64,000 nt of DNA from the NCBI GenBank assembly GCA_965215855.1, contig CBDCER010000003.1:1984001-2048000 (forward strand), read 5' to 3'. This DNA comes from J027 sp965215855 (lineage in GTDB: Bacteria > Chloroflexota > Anaerolineae > Aggregatilineales > J027). Positions 36,293 through 44,416 of the stretch are shown piece by piece. The notes under the pieces are model-generated. The model was not told the DNA's origin and searched no databases. It saw only the letters and a program-made list of their open reading frames with translations. Positions within the stretch are counted from its first letter, which is position 1. The number at the start of each line of letters is the position of its first letter. Position numbers and translations under genes: made by a program.

Positions 36293-37468
36293 ATGTCCAT
36301 GTACGTCGGGATTGATGTTGCCAAACGCCAGCACCGGATTGCCGTTATCGATGATCGTGGCGAGCCGTTGGCGAAACCGTTTTCGATTGCAAATGATTAC
36401 AGTGGAATGACCGATCTGATCCAGCGGTTGTCGGCATGGGACGAAGACATTGAGATTGGACTGGAGGCCACCGGGCACTACTGGTTGCCACTGTTTGAGC
36501 AACTGACGCGGGCGGACTACACCGTACATGTGCTGAACCCCTTGCAGGTCCATGCCTATCAGCGCAGTGGCATTCGCAAGCGCAAGACGGATAGCATTGA
36601 TGCTATTTGGATTGCTGATTTTGTGCGAATTGGTGGCGCTCGCCATACCACCGACCCAACGACGATGCCAATTTACATGCAATTGCGCCAGTTGTCGCGC
36701 TTTCGCTTCAGTCTGGTTGAGCAGATTGGTGATACCAAGCGGCGCATTCTGGGCTTGCTGGATCGTGTGTTTCCAGAGTACGAAACGCTGTTTTCGTCTG
36801 TGTTTCTGCAAAGCTCGCGCCAATTGCTGGCTGAAGCGGCGACTGCCCAGGATTTTGCCGATTTTGACCTGGACGAACTGACCCAACGTCTGCGAACGGC
36901 TAGCCGTGGGCGGCTGGGTAGCCAACAGGCCGAGAAAATCCAGCAGGCGGCTCGTCAATCCATTGGCGTTACTTTCCTGGCTGATGCCAGTCGTATCCAG
37001 ATGAGTTGTTTGGTTGCTCAATTGGACTTCCTGAGCCAACAAGTTGCTCAACTGGATGCTGCTCTGGCCGACCTGGTAGCCGCGCTGCCCAACCAATATC
37101 TCACCACTATTCCTGGTATTGGTTCGGTGTCGGCTGCTGCCATATTGGGCGAAATCGGCGATATTCAGCGTTTTGACACCCTCAAGCAACTCGTCGCCTA
37201 CGCCGGTATCGACCCTGTACTCTATCAAACTGGGCAGTTTGAGGCTTCCCAAACCCATATGTCCAAGCGTGGCTCGCCCTATTTGCGCCATGCCTTGTGG
37301 TTGGCCGCTAATGCTGCCCGTCTGCACGACCCTCAACTCAACGCCTACTACCAAAAGCGTCGGGCTGAGGGCAAAGCCCACGGCACCGTCTTGGGTGCGG
37401 TCTGCCGCAAGTTGCTCGCTCGCATCTTTGTTATTCTGCGTGACCAGCGCCCTTACGAAGTTCGTTGA
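36293..37468 (+). CDS. IS110-family transposase (DEDD, bridge-RNA-guided)
   Basis: 391 residues from the ATG at 36293 with AGGAGG six bases upstream. RuvC-like N-terminus: YVGIDVAKRQHRIAV (Asp), GLEATGHYWLPLF (Glu) and RKTDSIDAIWIADF (two Asp). The C-terminal Tnp_20 domain has TIPGIGSVSAAAILGEIGD and YAGIDPVLYQTGQF, then HMSKRGSPYLRHAL. Where I recall a conserved Ser-Gly carrying the nucleophile, this reads Thr-Gly (YQTGQF). It should carry out recombination with the RNA at 36085-36265. Only partners in cis are visible. Confidence 0.93.
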   Translation: MSMYVGIDVAKRQHRIAVIDDRGEPLAKPFSIANDYSGMTDLIQRLSAWDEDIEIGLEATGHYWLPLFEQLTRADYTVHVLNPLQVHAYQRSGIRKRKTDSIDAIWIADFVRIGGARHTTDPTTMPIYMQLRQLSRFRFSLVEQIGDTKRRILGLLDRVFPEYETLFSSVFLQSSRQLLAEAATAQDFADFDLDELTQRLRTASRGRLGSQQAEKIQQAARQSIGVTFLADASRIQMSCLVAQLDFLSQQVAQLDAALADLVAALPNQYLTTIPGIGSVSAAAILGEIGDIQRFDTLKQLVAYAGIDPVLYQTGQFEASQTHMSKRGSPYLRHALWLAANAARLHDPQLNAYYQKRRAEGKAHGTVLGAVCRKLLARIFVILRDQRPYEVR

Positions 37469-37515
37469 CCTTTGATTTATTTTCAATTTTGCCCTTGACT
37501 TCATATAGCAGGTCT

Positions 37516-37887
37516 TTCCAGCAGGCGTTGTTCTGCCCCATGCTCAATCAGCCGCTCCCGGAACTCACTTAGCACTGAATAATGGAAGCCAGGATCGGTC
37601 AATTCAAGTCCGAGTAGGTATTTCCAGGCGATCCGATCACGTACTGCATCCGCCGCCGCTCGATCTGTCAAATCTTCCATGAATTGCAGAATAGTTACCA
37701 ATGCCAGTCGCGCTGGACTGCTGGCCGGTTGACCTAGACTTGGATACAGATCCGCGAATTGTTCATCTTGGAAAATTGGACCAAGTGTATCCCTGATTGC
37801 CATTATCATATTGCCTTTGGGAAAAGCAGTACGTGCAACTTTTACGGTCATTTCAGGAATTCCTCGGTCGTATTCGGGCATCAACAT
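37516..37887 (-). pseudogene. IS1182-type transposase, N-terminal part
   Basis: Starts at the ATG at 37887 with AAGGAG seven bases upstream. It reads MAIRDTLGPIFQDEQFADL, PSSPARLALVTILQFME, RDRIAWKYLLGLELTDPGF and SVLSEFRERLIEHGAEQRL, the conserved N-terminal domain of IS1182 transposases. It runs into the IS110 element at the CT core. About 124 codons belong to this part. Confidence 0.87.
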
Positions 37888-38069
37888 TGCCTGCTCCTTG
37901 GGCTTGCTTTTTCCTGATTCAGTGTAACCTTTTTCCCTCAGAATCGCTCTTATGCGACTTCGCCAACAGGATCTATCTGTTGGACCAGTGGCAATTTAAC
38001 CAGATACTTCTACGATTTGGTGCAACTCGTCCAGCGAGGCAAGCACGTTTCAACAAACGGCGCATGAGA

Positions 38070-38217
38070 GGGAGCAATCCAGATTGGGGCATATTTAGGC
38101 CGCGTCCGAAAGCACATCAAATTCATCACGCAAGATAGCCGAGCGAACAACTAACTTCTGTTCAGCATTGACCCGCTGCCAGCGCATACCAGGACCAGTC
38201 AACCGGACTTTGAATCA
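38070..38217 (-). mobile_element. Degraded ISKra4-type remnant (3' end)
   Basis: Reverse-strand translation reads FKVRLTGPGMRWQRVNAEQ, then LVVRSAILRDEFDVLSDAA and stop. This is close to the end of the two intact ISKra4 transposases (FKVRLTGPGMRWERANADR). It is followed by GCCCCAATCTGGATTGCTCCC-like terminal sequence whose outer base is at 38070. The rest of the element is missing. It is diverged, so it is older than copies A and B. Confidence 0.8.
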
Positions 38218-38385
38218 TAAAGAGATTTCATTCCCCGCCACTTGCAGCGTAACATAGAGGGATGAGCGACTATATCCATACAAGTCATAATGTTACGGTA
38301 CTCCTTTACCACTTGGTACTTCCCGCGAAATATCGACGGGCAGTATTTGACGAGGAGGTAGAAGGTTTTGAAAGATGTGTGTTTA

Positions 38386-39241
38386 GAGGCCATTTGGAAA
38401 GTTCAGGGATCGGACGACATACGAGCCAATCGCCGAACCATCAAATGCACCATAGCCCCATAAATAATGGCGTCTGAGGAATAAACCCAATACTCATAAT
38501 CTTTGCTTAACCGACGATAGGTGTTGAGCCAAGCCAGGGTACGCTCGACAACCCAGCGACGTGGAATGACTTGGAAACCCGTGCCATCCGATATACGGGT
38601 TGTAATCTCGACATCAATGCCATATTGTGCGGCTTGTTCGACAAATGTGCCACTATAAGTACCATCCGCCCATAGTTTCGTCAGGCGCGGGAACCGTTGT
38701 TTCAAACCAGGTAATAGCCAGGTGCTGACTGTACCATCATGGCAATTGGCTTCGGTCACAAATGCTTTGAGAACCAGCTCTTCCGTATCGACCACGATAT
38801 GACGTTTGCGCCCCTTGACTTTCTTGCCGCCATCATAGCCTCTCACCCCCCTTTTTCCGTCGTTTTGACGGATTGGCTATCGATGCTTCCGGCGCTGGGC
38901 ATCGCTTCCCGGTCCAATTTCTTACGCAACGCTTCTCGCAACTGGTCATTCATCCACTGCCATGTTCCATCTTTTCGCCACATATTGTAGTAGTAGTAAA
39001 CCGTACCTGTAGGTGGGAGATCATGCGGCAACATGTCCCACTGAAAACCGCTTTTCAATACATAGAAAATTCCATTCATGACTTCCCGCATGTCAACTTC
39101 ACGCGGGCGTCCGCCCTCTTTCGCTGCAGGAATCAGCGGTTCCAGAATTTCCCATTCCTTGTCGCTCAGATCACTTGGGTATGATTTTCTGATGTCCATA
39201 CCGCCAGTTTACTATCGACTGGGGACTTTTCAAATGGCCTC
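38386..39241. mobile_element. IS5-family insertion sequence (IS1031/ISL2-like)
   Basis: 856 bp with inverted ends GAGGCCATTTGGAAAGT (left) and a close complement (right), flanked by TTA direct repeats (38383-38385 and 39242-39244). It interrupts the IS200-type transposase and encodes a frameshifted transposase on the minus strand. Confidence 0.85.
38403..39199 (-). CDS. IS5-type transposase made by -1 frameshift
   Basis: Frame A (38843-39199, 118 residues) reads MDIRKSYPSDLSDKEWEIL through SIDSQSVKTTEKGG; frame B (38403-38846) goes on GYDGGKKVKGRKRHIVVDT, LWADGTYSGTF and PRRWVVERTLAWLNTYRRL. The frames meet at AAAAAGGGGGG (38846-38856 on the minus strand), a classic slippery tract, and a -1 slip yields a complete DDE transposase. 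Asp in SIDSQS and ADGTYSG and Glu in VERTLAW are the catalytic residues. Translational frameshifting is common in several IS5 subgroups. Confidence 0.85.
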
Positions 39242-39512
39242 TTAGAAATCGAGAAACGGTATCAAATCAAGTTTCTTGAGATAGGGGCAGATAAGGATCA
39301 TGTTCACTTTTGGGTGCAATCGGTTCTGACATACTCGGTTACAAAAATCGTGGCACTGATCAAGAACATAATGGCCCATGAGGTATTTCGACAGTGCCCG
39401 GCGGTGAAGAAACAGTTGTGGGGCAGGGTAGTTTATTGAAATATACCTGCCCGCAATGCAAGGCAAAGCCGCACGAGGTTTGCGCAAAACCTTTGTCAAT
39501 TTTAGCGTAGGA

Positions 39513-39542
39513 GCAAAAATAGCACGGAAGAACCCCCGTGCT
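39513..39542 (-). terminator. Intrinsic terminator of the DEAD-box helicase gene
   Basis: Minus strand: AGCACGG and CCGTGCT (39521-39542) form a seven-pair stem, followed by ATTTTTG. It lies about 35 bases beyond the helicase stop. Confidence 0.75.
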
Positions 39543-39577
39543 TTCAGTTTGTTCCTAACCATTTATGGAAAGCAGTG

Positions 39578-41263
39578 TTATGCCCTGCCCATTTCAGGCG
39601 CAGGTCGGCGTCTATTTCTGCGTTTCTGGGGCGGCATCTCGAACAGGTCATCAGCCCGCGCCAAGGTCATGGAACGTCCTCGAATCTTGCCGTGCCCCAT
39701 TGTCCGTAGTACAGCGTCAACACTAGATTCATGCACATCGAGATAGGTTTCATGCGTCAGAATCTTGATGGCTCCAATTGTGCTGCCAGGGATATTGGCC
39801 TGGCTGGCAATGCCGTACACAATGTCGCCAGGGCGAACGCCGTCCTTCTTCCCAATATCCATATAGAGCCGGACCATACCCGGTTCGTGTCCATTGTGGT
39901 CACGCTTCCGGCGGCGGGGTTTATCGTGTCGGCGTTTCGCGGTGTTGCGTGGTTCAGCAATATCTTCCAGAGGGCGTTGGATTTCGTGGACGCGCAGGCG
40001 TTGAATGGCTGCCGCTGCTACCTGTTCCAGTGCATAGCCCATGTCCAGCAATTTTTCAAGCAGGGCAAATTCGGTTTCGGCGGACTGCGTGGTCATTTGG
40101 TCTAACAATTGCTGCATCAGTTTTTCCGCACGGCGGCGCAGCACATCATCTCGTGAAGGCAAAGTCGCCTTCCGGATGGGCTTTTGAATGAATTGTTCAA
40201 TCATCGCCATGTGTTTTTTCTGACGCGGTGTAATAAAGCTGATGGCATCACCTTCACGCCCGGCACGTCCGGTGCGCCCAATGCGATGCACATATTCCTC
40301 GCCCCTCTGGGGTAGGTCAAAATTAATAATGTGGGAGACATCGGGAATGTCGATACCGCGTGCTACCACGTCGGTTGCAACCAAAATTGAGCATTGCCCA
40401 TTCCGGAAACGGCGTAGAATGCGTTCGCGTTCGGCCTGTGGCAAATCGCCTTGGATGGATTCGGCATGATAGCCCCGCGTAGTCAGTGTTTCAGATAATT
40501 CAACTGCGCCGACTTTGGTTCGGGTGAAAATCAACGTATTTCGCAGATCTTCCACCTCCAGCAAGCGGCTTAAGGCCGGAACTTTATCCTTGTCGTTCAC
40601 AATATAATATCGCTGTGCGATGTTATCCAGTGTGATAGTTTCGCTTTCGATGATAATGCGCTGTGGATCATGCATATATTGGCGGGCCAATTTTTGGATG
40701 GGTTTAGAGAGCGTCGCCGAAACAATGACGGTCTGGCGATCATCAGCATGAGTAGCACTGAGAATGGCCTCTACATCTTCGATGAAGCCCATTTTCAGCA
40801 TTTCATCGGCCTCATCCAATACCAAAAAATGCACATGGCTCAGGTCAAGCTCACCTTTTTGGATGAGATCCAGGGTACGCCCAGGTGTGCCAACGACAAC
40901 CTGGACACCTTTTTTCAAACGGCGAATCTGGCGCGAGTAACTTTGGCCGCCATACACGGGCAACACACGTACACCCAGTTTATTGCCGTAACGATATACC
41001 GCTTCGGCCACTTGAATCGCCAGTTCGCGTGTTGGTGCGAGAATGAGCGCCTGAAGCTTGTCTGAATGCAGCCGTTGGAGCAGCGGCAAAGTAAAAGCGG
41101 CAGTTTTCCCAGTGCCTGTCTGGGCCTGCCCCATCACGTCTTGTCCATCTAATAAAAGGGGAATTGCCTCGACTTGAATGGGCGTTGGCTTGATGTAGTC
41201 GAGTTCAGTTACGGTATTGATGAGTTCGGGAACCAAACCCAGATTTTGAAAAGTGTCTGACAT
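39578..41263 (-). CDS. DEAD-box RNA helicase with DbpA-like RNA-binding domain (DeaD/CsdA-like)
   Basis: 561 residues from the ATG at 41263 with TAGGAG upstream. Motifs in order: Q motif LDYIKPTPIQVEAIP, AQTGTGKTAAF (I), PTRELAIQ (Ia), LDEADEMLKMGF (II, DEAD), SATLS (III), TDVVARGID (V) and HRIGRTGRAG (VI). A DbpA-type RNA-binding domain follows (MVRLYMDIGKKDGVRPGDI), then a basic C-terminus. It unwinds RNA duplexes in ribosome assembly and decay, often in the cold. The gene has its own promoter and a terminator-like leader hairpin, and it stands alone in an IS-rich stretch. Confidence 0.93.
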   Translation of the reverse strand: MSDTFQNLGLVPELINTVTELDYIKPTPIQVEAIPLLLDGQDVMGQAQTGTGKTAAFTLPLLQRLHSDKLQALILAPTRELAIQVAEAVYRYGNKLGVRVLPVYGGQSYSRQIRRLKKGVQVVVGTPGRTLDLIQKGELDLSHVHFLVLDEADEMLKMGFIEDVEAILSATHADDRQTVIVSATLSKPIQKLARQYMHDPQRIIIESETITLDNIAQRYYIVNDKDKVPALSRLLEVEDLRNTLIFTRTKVGAVELSETLTTRGYHAESIQGDLPQAERERILRRFRNGQCSILVATDVVARGIDIPDVSHIINFDLPQRGEEYVHRIGRTGRAGREGDAISFITPRQKKHMAMIEQFIQKPIRKATLPSRDDVLRRRAEKLMQQLLDQMTTQSAETEFALLEKLLDMGYALEQVAAAAIQRLRVHEIQRPLEDIAEPRNTAKRRHDKPRRRKRDHNGHEPGMVRLYMDIGKKDGVRPGDIVYGIASQANIPGSTIGAIKILTHETYLDVHESSVDAVLRTMGHGKIRGRSMTLARADDLFEMPPQKRRNRRRPAPEMGRA

Positions 41264-41278
41264 TGTTGCTCCTACAGC

Positions 41279-41309
41279 AAAAAACCCACCTCTGTCGATG
41301 AAGGGTGGG
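41279..41309 (-). promoter_or_regulatory. Terminator-like hairpin in the helicase 5' leader (possible attenuator)
   Basis: On the minus strand CCCACC and GGTGGG (41285-41290 and 41304-41309) form a stem followed at once by TTTTTT (41279-41284). The structure sits 16 bases before the ATG and downstream of the likely promoter, so transcription would have to read through an intrinsic terminator. Cold- or RNA-binding-dependent control is plausible but inferred. Confidence 0.55.
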
Positions 41310-41340
41310 GAGACTTGCTTCATGCGTTTCGAGAATGTTG

Positions 41341-41368
41341 AGTATACGGGATAATTAGCAGAATACAA
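41341..41368 (-). promoter_or_regulatory. Candidate promoter of the DEAD-box helicase
   Basis: Minus strand TTGTAT (41363-41368) and TATACT (41341-41346) are 16 bases apart. Transcription would start near 41334, giving a leader of about 70 bases that contains the terminator-like hairpin. Confidence 0.55.
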
Positions 41369-41383
41369 TGGCACTTTTAACAA

Positions 41384-41667
41384 GGTGCAAGCAAAACTTG
41401 TCAGGCAGGTAGTGTATCGAAGTCGGTGGAATAAACTACCCTGCTGCTTGTGGCGGGGTATTAGAACCCTCGAATGCTCAATTGCTGGTCAATGGTCGAG
41501 AACTGTCGCGCCAGCCTGTGCTGTATCTTTTCCATGATCCCATTGATCGTCTGAAATCCGCTTTTCCAATTGACGCCCGGTGTCCTCACCAGTATCTTTC
41601 TCATTGAGTGCGAACTCTTTCGTTTCTTTGGGCGTCTAGCCTATCACGATTTCATGCTCTTGATACA
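41384..41667. other. Non-coding stretch between the helicase and the DDE_Tnp_4 element
   Basis: No convincing gene. On the minus strand a short open frame near 41463-41606 reads MRKILVRTPGVNWKSGFQ and ends QLSIRGF, about 47 codons; I do not recognise it and it may be a fragment of a former mobile element. No start signal or homologue pattern supports it. Confidence 0.4.
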
Positions 41668-41735
41668 CATTAGATTTTATCGGAAATAGCCAAATAGCAA
41701 CCGGCAGATACAATTTTCCCTTACCCATGACAGGA

Positions 41736-42827
41736 TCAGGCAGCGAGGGGATAGTCAATCCGTAAATTATGAAGACCGCACGCTGTCTCCATGACCAAAT
41801 CTGCCAGGTCAGTTTTGATGTGGCGAAAGATATGCCGCACAATGGCAAGAGCTTTCACCCCACCAATACCATGTTCAACGCAGATACGCTCACTGGAGAG
41901 TTCTGAATTGCGGGCTTTTTCCTCCGGTGTTAACTCGCGTCCTCTGGGCTTTTTCTTGGGTTGAAATGTCTGGGTACCCGCTGGCTCATAGCCTTGAAAA
42001 CCGGTGTCTTTCCAGAGCTTGCTCCCGGGTGGAAATTGGAGGGCGTGTTCATCGGCGAGTTTCTTATCATACTCTATCTATGGGTTATCCTTGCGAAAAA
42101 ATGGCCTTGTCAGCTTGATTCGAGATATTTGGGCAATGTCTCATTCTACATTCAGTGTTTTGCGATTAGATTTCAACACCAAGTTTGCCCAATATCCTTA
42201 TATTTGATCTCTAGTGAACTATTGATAACTCATAGATAGGGTATCATGTTTCTTGCTTTCACTGGTCGGACTCAACCCTTTGATCTTGCGCGTGCGCTTG
42301 TCCATAATCACATTGTTCTTGACCGTATGGCGCTTCTTCTTACCACTATAGTGCTGGCGCTGGCGCTCAGGGTCTTTTGGGCGGCGAATTGGCCTTTCCG
42401 TCCCATCAATGGCGAACTCTAACCCCGGACACCTGGCTAATACCTCGGCGATTTCTTTGGCCTGACGCGCCGGGAGTTGCTGCTGATAACCCAATGCCGC
42501 ATTGAGAATTGGTATCAACCGTTGTATCCATTCATTCGCTTGGGGTTGCCCCATGCCAAACAGATACCCTTGCAGCACTTGCACCGGATAGAACCGAAAG
42601 TACACCAGGATAAACATCAACTTATCTTCGATCGCTGGTATTGCCCCGCGCCGACCCCCACCTCGTTGCCGTTGCCGCTCGCCTTCGCGTTGCTGTTCGC
42701 GCTCTTCCAAATCCGCTTCATAGGCGGCTTCAAAATCGACCAGCAGCTTGGCGAAAGCTCGCGGCGTCAAGCCTGTGAAACTCCTGAATACTCCCGGTTT
42801 GCCTCTCAGTTCCTGGTAGTTTATCAT
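41736..42827 (-). pseudogene. DDE_Tnp_4 transposase, interrupted by a short element
   Basis: N-terminal part (from 42827) reads NYQELRGKPGVFRSFTGLT, a Glu/Arg-rich stretch, DKLMFILVYFRFYPVQVLQ and the first Asp in AIDGTERPIRRPKDPERQR, to KGLSPTSESKKHD. After the insert the minus strand resumes KLADEHALQFPPGSKLWKD, TGFQGYEPAGTQ and ICVEHGIGGVKALAIV, ending RIDYPLAA. The DDE set is complete (AIDGTE, WKDTGFQGY, VEHGIGG), but the frame is broken by the insertion at 42071-42247. Confidence 0.8.
42072..42241. mobile_element. Short MITE-like insertion (about 170 bp)
   Basis: Terminal inverted repeats CTCTATCTATGGGTTATC (42072-42089) and the complement of CCCTATCTATGAGTTATC (42224-42241), two mismatches in 18. 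TATCAT flanks both sides (42065-42070 and 42242-42247), with one extra A at the left. Removing it restores SKKHDKKLADEH in the DDE_Tnp_4 transposase. It has no ORF of its own. An inner inverted repeat (TTTGGGCAA with TTGCCCAA) could form a hairpin. Confidence 0.75.
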
Positions 42828-42932
42828 CGTTGATCGTTGACCTATATGCTTTTTTCGATCTAGCTTACCTGTTTCTTTCTATTTCCGATAGAGTCTATTT
42901 TTTCTCCTTATCCGAATTTGATATCCCAGTCC

Positions 42933-44338
42933 GGGTGCATTCCAGATTGGGGGCAAAAAGAGTAAACTGGGAGAAAAGCGAGAAGGGTAAACAACAATGA
43001 AGTTGAGCGATGAAGAACTGTTGGCAGGACTGAAGGCCAGGGCAGAAGCAGAGCTGGAACGACTGATAGCAGAGAAAAAGTCAGCTAAGGAAATCAGCTT
43101 GGATGAGATTGAGGCCTTGGCGCATCAGGCTGGAGATGCCATCAAAGCGGAGATAACGGCAGGGTTGGTGGCACAGGCGAGCGAGGAAGCGAAGCCAGAA
43201 GGAGGCGTGAAGTGCAAGGGATGTGGGGTCAAGATGCGTAACAAGGGCAAGAAACCCAAGTATGTCAAGACGACCAGTGGGGATGTGGTCGTGCAGCGCG
43301 GTTACTACTATTGTGAGACATGCCGGATCGGCGTTTTTCCCCCTGGATCAGCAGTGGCGGCTGGGCAAGAGCCAGTATAGTGCGACACTGGCCTGCCAGT
43401 TGGTCTGGTTAGGCGGGTTGCTGCCGTATGGACAGGTAGTGCAGGTTATGGAGCGGATCGGGCGGCAGACCATTCCGCAGAGCAATCTGTGGCGCGAGGT
43501 ACAAGTGCAAGGGGAACGGCTACAGGAGGCAGTTGTGAAGCAACGTACCAGGGTATCGCCCGAACGGATTATCCTGGAGAGTAGCGACCAAGATCACCAA
43601 ACACCCCAGGGGATAAGTATGGATGGGGGTATGGTTAATATCCGCGGAGAAGGCTGGAAGGAAATGAAAGTGGGCACGGTCTACACCATCGGAACGGCTC
43701 AACACGAGGCCCCCCTCACGGGCGAAACGGTTGACTTGCCAGCTGCCGAAACAACTTATTACACGGCGGTGCTGGGCAATGTGGCGCAGTTCAGTACGGC
43801 ACTCTGGGCGCTGGCGGTTCAACACCGTATTCCTCAAGCTGCTCGTACCAGTGTGACTGCCGACGGAGCTGAGTGGATCTGGAACCTGGCGAATGATCTT
43901 TTTCCCGATAGTACCCAGATTGTGGATTGGTATCACGCCATGCAGCACTTGGCGCAAGCCGCCCATGCGCTTTTCCCTGACGATGACGACCATGCTCGCC
44001 GCTGGTTTCGGCGTATGAAAACGCCACTCTTTCGCGGTGAGATCTTCAAAATTACCACGGTTCTTAATGACCACGGTTTATCCGACCATGCCCGTTATTT
44101 TGACCGTCATCAACGGCGTATGCACTACCAGCAATTCCGTGCTGACGATTGCTTAATCGGATCAGGTACCGTCGAAAGCGCCATTAAGCAATTCAAAGTC
44201 CGCTTGACTGGCCCTGGTATGCGCTGGGAACGTGCCAATGCTGATCGCATGTTAGTCATTCGTTCTGCTATCCTGAGCAATGAATTTGATGCGCTATGGG
44301 ACGCTGCCTGATGTTTGCCCCTAATCTGGAATGCACCC
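42933..44338. mobile_element. ISKra4-family insertion sequence, copy B
   Basis: 1406 bp, exactly the same length and, in every segment compared, the same sequence as copy A (7432-8837). Flanked by the perfect 8-base duplication CCCAGTCC (42925-42932 and 44339-44346). It lies just upstream of the rmlD promoter region. As in copy A, the target duplication starts with CCC. Confidence 0.92.
42997..44311 (+). CDS. ISKra4-type transposase made by +1 frameshift (copy B)
   Basis: Identical to the copy at 7496-8810: frame 1 from 42997 with MKLSDEELLAGL and the zinc-ribbon Cys pairs, then a +1 slip at CCC-C (43339-43342), then frame 2 with SMDGG, TADGAEWIW and GSGTVESAIK to 44311. The two copies confirm that the frame break is part of the element and not damage. 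It is probably mobile or was until recently. Confidence 0.85.
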
Positions 44339-44354
44339 CCCAGTCCCTACCCGC

Positions 44355-44383
44355 TGGTTTCCGATGAGGCAATCCGCTATAAT
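44355..44383 (+). promoter_or_regulatory. Candidate promoter of rmlD
   Basis: TATAAT at 44378-44383 lies about 33 bases before the rmlD start, with a weak -35-like TGGTTT 17 bases upstream (44355-44360). The ISKra4 target duplication ends at 44346, so the element stopped just short of this promoter. Confidence 0.45.
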
Positions 44384-44416
44384 CAGGCTGATTCTAACAC
44401 TGGAGCCTTAATTATT

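Larger units (their letters stand above)
36031..37515. mobile_element. IS110-family insertion sequence with bridge-RNA region
   Basis: It carries no terminal inverted repeat. The insertion is defined by a CT dinucleotide on each side: CT at 36029-36030 and CT at 37514-37515. Collapsing the two CTs restores an intact IS1182 transposase frame (target AATATC-CT-TTCCAG on the plus strand). IS110 elements use such core dinucleotides. Length is 1485 bp, with about 260 bases of non-coding sequence ahead of the transposase. Confidence 0.88.
34734..37973. mobile_element. IS1182-type insertion sequence, interrupted by an IS110-type element
   Basis: Ends are perfect 18-base inverted repeats starting GATCCTGTTGGCGAAGTC (34734-34751 and 37956-37973), flanked by TATCT on both sides (34729-34733, 37974-37978). 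Without the IS110 insertion it is about 1755 bp, normal for this family. It lies just after the AfsR-like gene. Confidence 0.85.
38262..39437 (+). pseudogene. IS200-type Y1 transposase, frameshifted and split by an IS5 element
   Basis: The first piece (38262-38382) reads MSDYIHTSHNVTVLLYHLV, then KYRRAVFDEEV. After the IS5 element, from 39242, it continues LEIEKRYQIKFLEIGADKD, HVHFWVQSVLTYSVTKIV and KKQLWG, the IS200/IS605 transposase pattern with the HxH metal motif (HVH). Joining across one TTA duplication gives VLKDVCLEIEKRY, but in a frame shifted relative to the start, so an indel near 38360 also broke the gene. The catalytic-tyrosine end is lost. Confidence 0.8.
41668..42901. mobile_element. 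IS5-like (DDE_Tnp_4) element containing a MITE-like insertion
   Basis: Imperfect inverted ends: TTAGATTTTATCGGAAATAG on the left and its near-complement CTATTTCCGATAGAGTCTA near 42886-42904. A target duplication was not obvious. It contains one transposase gene cut by a 170-bp element. End positions are approximate. Confidence 0.6.

Noticed and set aside
36038..37504. A 488-codon open frame antisense to the IS110 transposase
   Set aside because: It lies on the opposite strand of a clear DEDD transposase and of the bridge-RNA region, has no recognisable motif and mirrors the codon bias of the real gene.
37974..38069. Possible coding fragment (open on the plus strand as QWQFNQILLRFGATRP)
   Set aside because: Too short, no start signal, no known family; likely filler between IS1182 and the ISKra4 remnant.
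39456..39577. Small open frames between the IS200 remnant and the helicase gene
   Set aside because: They overlap a terminator hairpin and show no ribosome-binding site or family pattern.
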